Source of the DNA: Paulownia fortunei
Taxonomy: Eukaryota; Streptophyta; Magnoliopsida; Lamiales; Paulowniaceae
NCBI GenBank assembly: GCA_019321725.1
Contig: CM033107.1
Location: forward strand, 12,639,445 to 12,703,444
Direction: 5' to 3'
Length of the DNA: 64,000 nucleotides
The translations under genes were made by a program, and so were the position numbers. Positions 57,351-64,000 of the stretch are shown piece after piece. Each line of letters opens with the position of its first letter. The first letter of the stretch is position 1. A model generated the notes under the pieces. That model did no database searches. It had not been told where the DNA came from and worked only from the letters and a program-made list of their open reading frames with translations.

Positions 57351-57360
57351 CTATTTATTG
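57351..57360 (-). promoter_or_regulatory. Conserved TATA-like box upstream of LOG (L3)
   Basis: The minus strand reads CAATAAATAG, 51 bp before the LOG ATG, within the spacer shared with L1 and L2. Confidence 0.35.
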
Positions 57361-57473
57361 ACGTGTGAACAGAGAATGCATTTATTACACATCTTTTTCT
57401 TTTGTTAGAAAGGTTAAAAATAAGGACACACAAAATTTAAAAATTACCTACTTACATGTGAATTTACATATAG

Positions 57474-58074
57474 TTGTGGTTATGGCTCACATCTTCTTCT
57501 GGTTTTACGTTCAGTAACGGCTTAAACGCCCTCTATAGGTCGAGGATATGCTTTCCATTCAGTTTTCTTATAAACTGGCAAATAGGGTCTTTTAATGTAA
57601 TATTTCCAAGACTGTAAAGTTCATATTCATTTCAAAAACGATCCCATAAATCAGGAATTACATGTTGTACTAATCTACATGAATGTATCTCAAGAGTTAA
57701 TATAATGTGATCTAAAGACTTCTTACTCAATCTATCCATAATGAATAATTTATCTTCTCGATTTTGAAAAATCATTCCTAAAGAATGATAATTTGTGTTG
57801 CAAGTCCATCTAGCACATTTGTGATAAATTTTTATTTTTTTGGCCCTTCGTTTTTTTGAATATGTGTTTTCCAAAATCTAGTAAGCAAATCTGGAAACTC
57901 ATGTAAAAACTCACTTACTCTTACCTTTACTTCAATTATCCATCGTATGTCCTCTGGGATGACCTTGTGCAAAAGTATCCTTAATCTTTCAATCCTGATT
58001 TTATAAATTTTTAAAATTATATTTTTAGAAAGAAAAGGAAATCTCTTCTTGAGAGTTAGAAGAATGTCACCCAT
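57474..58074 (-). pseudogene. ORFX (L3): unrecognised extra ORF after integrase
   Basis: It begins at ATG 58074, in the same context as L2 (12510). An upstream in-frame ATG at 58191 exists only here and would add 'FSAFLILFFVLFKM', a hydrophobic stretch of about 14 residues; L2 has a similar hydrophobic run upstream of its ATG. Then come 'LTLKKRFPF', 'NIILKIYKIRIERLRILLH', 'VRVSEFLHEFPDLLTRF', a frameshift near 57860, 'NTYSKKRRAKKIKIYHKCA', 'RWTCNTNYHSLGMI', 'LDHIILTLEIHSCRLVQ', 'LKDPICQFIRKL' and 'FKPLLNVKPEEDVSH', ending at TAA 57474. Function unknown. If the upstream hydrophobic segment belongs to it, an env-like role as in other Athila elements is possible. Confidence 0.65.
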
Positions 58075-58244
58075 TTTGAAAAGAACAAAAAAAAGAATGA
58101 GAAAAGCAGAAAATTTTTGTACAGAGATTTTAGTTGTTTGGGAAACTGATAAGTTCAACTTTAATAGGCACGGAATACCGTTATCCACCACTTAATCGGG
58201 AAAAGAAAAAAATAAAAGAAAGAAAGCCTTCAAAATAAATAAAG

Positions 58245-59507
58245 TCATAGAAAATATATATATATATACACAATACTAATCATAACAGGGGTTAGAAAGA
58301 AAAGAATTTCCTCTTGTGAAAATTGATTTTCTAGAAATGGTTTAACTATTTGTCCATTTACTTTGAATATGTTACCATTTCTAGAATTCTCAATATTAAT
58401 CACCCCATAAGCATATACATTTTTTACAACAAAAGGACCACTCCACCTTGATCTCAATTTTTCAGGAAACAAATGCAATCAATAATTATAAAGCAAAACC
58501 TTTTGACCAACCTCAAATATTTTTTTTTAAATTTTATTATCATGAAAATATTTGATTCTTGTTTTATAAATTTTGGAATTCTCATATGCATCATTTCTCA
58601 ATTCTTGAAGTTCATTGATTTACAATTTGCATAATTTTGAAGTTTCATTAAGGTTGAAATTAAACATTTTGATTGTCCAATAAGCTTTATGTTCAAGTTC
58701 AATAGGTAAATAACAAGGTTTTCTATAAACTATCCTCTAAGGAGACATGCCTAATGATATTTTGAAAGCAGTTTTATATGCCCAAAGTGTATCGGTAAGT
58801 CTAAGAGACCAATCTTTATGATTTAGATTAATTATCTTTATCAAAATTTGTTTTATCTCCCTATTTGCAAGTTCAACTTGTCCATTTGTCTGAGGGTAAT
58901 AAGGGGTTGCAACGTTATGTATGATTCCATATTTCCTCATTAAAGTTCCAAAAACTTTGTTATGAAAAAAATTTCCCCAATCACTGATAATAGATCGAGG
59001 AATTCTAAATTGACTTAAAATATTTTCCTATTTTATGATCATTGTTTCGACAAGAAATTATCTCGATCTATTTTGAAACATAATCAATGACAACCAATAT
59101 GTAAAGAAAACCAATGATAATGGAAATGATCCCATAAAATCAATACCCCAACAGTCAAAAATTTCAATCACTAGTATAGGGTGTAGAGGCATCATATTTT
59201 GGTTTAAAATGGACCATAACTTTTGATAATTTTCATAACTTTTGCAGAAAGTGATAGTGTCTTTAAAAAGAGTTGGCCAATAAAATCCACATTACAAGAT
59301 TTTTGCAGTGGTTTTCTTTGCTGAAAAGTGACCACCACATACTTTTGAATGATAAAATTTAACAATATTATCTATCTCATTGTTAGGTACACAACTTCGA
59401 AAGATTTGATCAGGACAGTATTTGAATAGGTATAGATCATCCCAATAAAAGTTTTTCACCTCAGTCAAAAAAAATTTTTTGTCTTGAGAGTTCCAAGGCG
59501 ATGGCAT
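58245..59507 (-). pseudogene. L3 integrase
   Basis: Zinc-binding region 59292-59507 ('KFYHSKVCGGHFSAKKTTAK', then C..C). Core: 'CWGIDFMGSF'-type block near 59130, with Ile-Asp retained; 'RSIISDWGNFFHNKVF' near 58950-59000, where SDxGxxF keeps its Asp; and 'TPYYPQTNGQVELANREIKQ' with catalytic Glu (58850-58910). 'KDWSLRLTDTLWAYKTAFK' follows. The C-terminal domain 58245-58478 ('LRSRWSGPFVVKNVYAYGVI', 'GNIFKVNGQ') ends before ORFX. Frameshifts near 59040 and 58520-58730 break it. Confidence 0.8.
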
Positions 59508-60113
59508 CTTTCATGTTACAAGCAAAATTAATAATATTAGCAAACCAAGGTAAAATAGAAACATTAAATAGTTGTTCATCAGGGAACGTGTCATTAATGA
59601 GTATGGTTTGAAATGAGTCATCACAAATAAGTTCTGACAAATGATCAGCCACCACATTCTCTATTCCCTTCTTAACTCGAATCGTAATATTAAATTCCTA
59701 AAGTAAGAGAATCCACCTAATCAGTCTAGGTTTGGCATCTTTTTTTGATAAAAGATATTTCAAAGTTGCATGATCACTAAAAACAACAATTAGTGAGCCA
59801 ACAAGATAAGATTTAAATTTGTTCAATACAAAAGCTACAGCAAGTAATCCTTTTTCAGTTGTTAAGTAATTCAATTGAGCATTATTTAAAGTTTTACTTG
59901 CATAGTAATAACATATGGTTTCTTATCTTTTCTTTGTCCGAAGACAGCTCCAACAGCATAGTCACTAGCAACACACATTATTTCAAAAAGTAAAGTCCAA
60001 TCTGGAGGCTGCTTGATTGAAGCAGATGTAAGCATGCTTTTAAGCTTAACAAAAGCATATTCACAATTTTCAGTCCATTCAAAAATAGTGTCTTTTGTTA
60101 GAAGATTACACAA
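59461..60113 (-). pseudogene. L3 RNase H
   Basis: 'LFEIMCVASDYAVGAVFGQR' (the first catalytic Asp position reads Val in CVASDY; usual CDASDY), then '[20 protein letters not shown]', '[20 protein letters not shown]' and 'VADHLSELI' (Asp retained). Frame breaks occur near 59880 and 59700. Confidence 0.75.
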
Positions 60114-60124
60114 ACTTTTAGATA

Positions 60125-60900
60125 TTATTCTAAAATTTTGATAAATTTTCTATAAAAACCAATATGTCCTAAAAATGATCTTACCTCCTTCACAGTCTTT
60201 AGTGTTGGCAAATTGGTAATTAACTCAATTTTAGATTTATCAACCTCAATACTTTTGATGTAATAATATGTCCAAGAATAATACCAATTGTTACCATGAA
60301 ATGACATTTATCTCAATTGAGCACAAGATTCTTTTCTTCACACCTGATCAAAACATTTTCTAAATTAGATAGGCAATCGTTAAATGAATTACCAAAAATA
60401 GAAAAATCATTCATGAAAACTTCAAGAAAATGTTCGACCATGTCACAAAAAATACAAAGCATGCATCAATGGAATGTAGCTGGTGCATTATATAATCCAA
60501 AAGGCATCATTCGATATGCAAAAGCACCAAAAGGACATCTAAAAGTTGTTTTCTCTTAATCTTTAAGTACAATTGCAATTTGATTATATCTAAAATATCT
60601 ATCTAAAAAGTAATAAAATTCATGTCCCGTAACTCTTTTTAGGATTTGATCCATGAAAGGTAATGGAAAATGATCTTTTCTAATAACTGAGTTGAGTTTC
60701 CTATAGTCAATGCACATTCGCCAACCAGTAATAGTCCTAGTTGAAATTAATTCATCATTATCATTCTTTACTACAGTAACTCCAGATTTCTTAGGTACAA
60801 TTTGAGTAGGATTTATCCATTTACTATCAGAAATAGGATAAATTATTCCATTATCTAAGAGTTTAATGATTTTATTTCTCACTACTTCTTTTATATTAGG
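60125..60900 (-). pseudogene. L3 reverse transcriptase
   Basis: N-terminal part in one frame (60556-60882): 'LLDNGIIYPISDSKWINPTQ', 'IVPKKSGVTVVKNDNDELIS', 'TGWRMCIDYRKLNSVIRKDH' and 'FPLPFMDQILKR'. Further on, a stop interrupts the TFxCPxGTFA block, then 'HRWNVAGALYNPKG' reads from the opposite strand only. The catalytic block reads 'FLEVFMNDFS' (about 60405-60430), where the second Asp of FMDD is now Asn. Then 'VRSFLGHIGFYRKFI'. It is inactive. Confidence 0.85.
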
Positions 60901-61760
60901 ATTTAGCCTTCGTTGTATTTTTCTAGAAGGTTTAGCATTTTACTCTAGATAGATGTTATGTGTGTAAATTAAAGGATTAATACCTTTAATGTCAGCAATG
61001 GTCCATTCTAAAGTATTCTTATACATTTCAGAGTTTTGATCAACTTACATTCTTGAGATGCATTAAGTTTGGAAGAAATTATTACTGGAAAAGTCTCATT
61101 CTCACTCAAGAAAGAGTATTTCAAATCAACTGACAAATGTTTCAAATCAACCACAGGAGCTTTAATACTTGATGGAATATATTTTACTATTAATGATGAA
61201 AGTTCTTCAAACATTGGCTTCCAAAAATGATTTTCTTGTACCTGCAAAAATTCAGAGAGAGTATTAGTGTGTGCCTTTTTACAAATACTTTCACTTTTAA
61301 AACAAGTGTCTAAAAAATTTGAAGAGTTAGTGGTAGTAAAGTATTTATGAACAAGTTCATCGATTGAATCCACTTCATATACTTCAACATCTTCTGCAGG
61401 TTGCTTACAAACATTAAACACATTTAGTTCCAAAGTCATATTTCTAAAGGATAATTTCAAAATACCATTCCTACAATTGATCAAAGTATTTGAATTTGCA
61501 AGAAAATGACAACCTAAAATGATAGGAATTTGTGTATGTGTTTGGGCAACATGCTCTGTGTCTAAAATAATGAAATCAACTGGAAAGTAAAACTAATCAA
61601 TTTGTACCAGCACATCTTCTACTACTCCCTTTAGAATTTTAATCGAATGGTCAGCTAGTTGGAGTACAACAGAAGTTGTTTTAAGTTCTGCAAAAACCTA
61701 ACTATTCATAAATTGAGAAAGATAAAAGATTTAAACTATCACTAAGATCAAGCAAAGCAC
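60901..61760 (-). pseudogene. L3 protease and linker to RT
   Basis: The active-site block is degenerate: 'LLDLSDSLNLLSFSIYE' (about 61700-61755), where L2 keeps DLGAS. A stop follows. 'VVLQLADHSIKILKGVVEDV' and 'FIILDTEHVAQTHTQIPIIL' (61500-61680) and then an open stretch of 158 codons (61008-61484) carry 'NGILKLSFRNMTLELNVFN' and the acidic linker ending 'FLSENETFPVIISSKLNASQ'. Confidence 0.75.
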
Positions 61761-61761
61761 G

Positions 61762-63351
61762 TTATATTCTAGTGTTTCTTATTATACATGAAATGGTTGG
61801 ATAACCTGGATCTTTGTACTTAGGGGGAGTGAATTGTTGAATGATTGAACTAACACTTTCAGTTAAAAATGCCTTCTTTTGAACAAGATGTTTTCTTTTG
61901 ATTATACACAAATCTTTCAAAAATTTGGCATAAGGTGAAACTTGCTTGATTGCATCCAACAATGGAATATTAATCTTGATTTGTTTAAAAACTTCAAAGA
62001 TTTCAGCATTTAAGTTCAATTTCTGAATTGATTGCAATTTTTGAAGAAGGGTGCTGGAGGTAATAATTTTTCTTTTTTATCATTTTTACACTTACCTTCA
62101 TCAAACTGAGTGGAAGTATCAGGTTAAGATTGAGCAGGAAATTTACCTTTTTCATAAGTACGCAAAGAAGTTGTTAGTGTTGAAAGTGTGCTTTTGATCT
62201 CATTGATAGCTTGTGAAGTCTGATAATTAATGTTTGTTTGTTCATGCATAAATACTTGCAAAGTCCTCTCAAAGGATTTTGTATGTGGAGGTGGATAAGA
62301 ATGAAATTTTAGTAGTTATTGTGAATGCAGCGACTAGGCACGGTTAACATCTCGCCAACTAAAATTCGGATGATTTCTCCATTGTGGATTGTAAGTTTCA
62401 GAATATGGAGAATGAAAAGATTTTTTGGAATATGTTTATGAAATTTGCTTGTAATGGAATATTTAGACATTCATTGGTGGAGTCCCCAAAAGTTCACAAT
62501 TGCGACAAACTCCTTCCTCTTGCATAGATTTGATTTCCTTTACTTTTTTAAGTTCCATGACTTCAATTTTTCTTATTAAACTAGCAATCCTAGCATTTAG
62601 ATCATCTTCTAGGCTAAGGTAATATTTTCTTTTATTACAATTAGCAAGATTAGATCTAATAGAACATTCGAAATAATTAACACTATACCGTGATTGAGAG
62701 TTTTCTGTCAAATGATCTAGATATTATAAGGTTTCATCAGTTTTTTTATCAAGAAACTCATCATTACATATTGTTTCAATAATTATTTTATTTCAGGAGT
62801 GAAACCTTCATAAAAGAAATTAATTAAGTGTCATTTCTCAAAATCATGATGTGGTCATAAATTCAACAAATCTTAAATCTTTCCCAACATTAAAAAAAAG
62901 CTTCATTAAAATTTTGAGAAAAATTTTAAATTTATCTTTTCAAAGCATTAGTTTTATAAGTTGGAAATATTTTTTTCAAAAATTTAGCTTGCATTTCTTG
63001 CCAAGTGCCAATTGACCTAGGTTTTAAAAACTTAAACCAAGTTTTTCCTTTATCTTGTAAAGAAAAAGGAAATAATTTTAGCCTAACAATCTCATTTGTA
63101 CAAATTTGATCATAAAAAATGGCACATACTTCATCAAATTCTTCCAAATGTAAGTAAGGGCTTTCAAAGTCTAAACCATGAAAATTAGGAAGCAAAGGAA
63201 TCATACCTGGCTTGAATCAAAAGTTATTTGCATTGAGAGGAAAAATAAAATAAGGAGGAGAAGAATTTCGAGGAGGTTGCAAGTAATAACGCATGGTACA
63301 CACCTGTTGTTAATTGTCATTTTCATCTTGGACACTTTCATTTTCAGCCAT
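61762..63351 (-). pseudogene. L3 gag
   Basis: It starts at ATG 63351 ('MAENESVQDENDN'). The capsid-like retrotransposon gag domain (PF03732 type) is at 62932-63204: 'GLDFESPYLHLEEFDEVCA', 'FPFSLQDKGKTWFKFL' and 'GTWQEMQAKFLKKIFPTYKT'. A Cys-containing block 'EEGVCRNCELLGTPPMNV' (62463-62520) may be what is left of a nucleocapsid finger. Downstream, 'INIPLLDAIKQVSPYAKFLK' precedes the protease. Several stops and frameshifts are present, but long stretches remain readable. Confidence 0.8.
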
Positions 63352-63527
63352 GGTAGAAGTGTGCGGAGATGATTCAAAGAAATTGTCAAGCAAAGTTTTA
63401 GAAGTATTTCTAACTAAACGCCGAGAATTATGACTATGATACCATATAACCATATATCCATAAAGAAAATAAACAAACTATATTTATAAAGGAAAAATAT
63501 TAACAAACATGAATACTTACCTTGCCT

Positions 63528-63545
63528 TCCCGGGCAACGGCGCCA
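63528..63545 (-). other. Primer binding site, tRNA-Asp type, L3
   Basis: The plus strand reads TCCCGGGCAACGGCGCCA, one mismatch from the 3' end of plant tRNA-Asp, 6 bp inside the LTR edge at 63552. Confidence 0.9.
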
Positions 63546-63551
63546 AAAACT

Positions 63552-64000
63552 TGCTACTACTTTAATGTTGCAAACCCAAATGCAGGTTGTATTAAGTAAT
63601 AAGTTTTCGTGAGTTCGAGCTCAATCCACAGAGAAGTTACTTAAAGAATTCATGATTATAATTCTAAAAAAATGGGAGTTAAGTGATTCAAAATATATAA
63701 AAAAATCAATGTATGTTGCAACTAAATAAAAATCAAAGTAATAAAAGTATTGAGGATTAGGAATTCACTCTTGAGTTTTAGATAGAGAAATGATTATTTA
63801 TTTTTTTTACCTCTCTTAATTGCCACCATTATAATCCATACATAATGAAGGTTCCAATAAGAAGATATTATCAAATTGATCATGCAATAAGGTAATCATG
63901 ATATTGCCTTACTATTTGTAAATTATCTTTTAACGCCAATAAATATTTATGGGATCAAGCATTTATGTACACCTTTGTCAACAACAAATCAAGGTTTCAT
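63552..64000 (-). repeat. 5' LTR of L3 (continues beyond the window)
   Basis: Plus reading TGCTACTACTTTAATGTTGC onward aligns base for base with 53342-53790 of the 3' LTR. Only the U5/R side is inside the window. Confidence 0.85.

Larger units (their letters stand above)
53342..64000 (-). mobile_element. L3: most complete LOG-carrying Athila-like element
   Basis: On the minus strand, from right: 5' LTR (63552 to beyond the window), tRNA-Asp primer site, gag, protease, RT, RNase H, integrase, ORFX, LOG-like gene, 3' UTR, PPT and 3' LTR (53342-54983). Gene order and the extra 3' genes match L2. The two LTRs align from their first base but differ at many positions, so insertion is old. No reading frame is fully intact. 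Confidence 0.85.

Noticed and set aside
60317..60559. 80-codon plus-strand ORF opposite the L3 RT
   Set aside because: Shadow of the RT coding strand; its translation has no domain.
63528..63545. tRNA-Asp gene
   Set aside because: Only the last 18 nt of tRNA-Asp are matched; it is a retrotransposon primer binding site beside an LTR.
1..64000. CRISPR arrays, bacterial operons, riboswitches, rRNA genes
   Set aside because: None seen; the sequence is plant nuclear repeat DNA and no regularly spaced short repeats or rRNA-like segments were found.

Overview
The window is AT-rich plant nuclear DNA, probably from a eudicot and probably pericentromeric or otherwise repeat-rich. Nearly everything recognisable is decayed LTR retrotransposon: Athila-lineage Ty3/gypsy elements (tRNA-Asp-type primer binding sites, 'VQVVPKK...IPTR.VT.WR.CIDY' reverse transcriptases, LTRs of about 1.4-1.7 kb) and several Ty1/copia elements. 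No intact host gene was found. One short repeat-poor stretch (about 34.4-36.2 kb) carries splice-like signals. One 100-N assembly gap lies at 29495-29594.

Layout. 1-5989: Athila element A (minus; integrase, RNase H, RT, gag, PBS, 5' LTR). 6774-8204: 3' fragment L1 (minus) of a second Athila-like family, carrying a LONELY GUY (LOG)-like gene. 8205-17359: L2 (plus) of the same family: gag tail, protease, RT, RNase H, integrase, an extra ORF ('ORFX'), a LOG-like gene, 3' UTR, PPT and 3' LTR. L2 ends inside the LTR of copia element D (17360-25679, minus). 26046-28632: plus-strand copies of copia leader/gag. 28633-29494: partial LTR of the L family. 29595-about 33000: copia F (minus). 34044-34446: solo LTR with target-site duplication. 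36180-36907: copia-like LTR. 37281-38856: 3' end of another Athila element (plus). 40980-41400: CACTA-like miniature element. 42658-47701: Athila element A' (minus), a sister of A with different deletions. 47702-50345: copia G (minus). 50355-53341: a repeat pair around a promoter-bearing LTR-like segment. 53342-64000: L3 (minus), the most complete member of the LOG-carrying family, with its 3' LTR, PPT, LOG, ORFX, integrase, RNase H, RT, protease, gag, PBS and the start of its 5' LTR.

The most interesting content is the L family. All three copies (L1, L2, L3) have the same order at their 3' end: integrase (missing in L1), ORFX, a conserved TATA-containing spacer, then a LOG-like cytokinin-activation gene of about 217 codons. 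The LOG copies are contiguous and show no introns, whereas plant LOG genes normally have several. This suggests that a spliced LOG transcript was captured by an Athila-type element before that element multiplied. ORFX sits where Athila elements normally carry an env-like ORF and resembles nothing I recognise. All coding regions are now broken by stops, frameshifts or loss of catalytic residues, so the system looks fossil here, although intact relatives may exist elsewhere in the genome.
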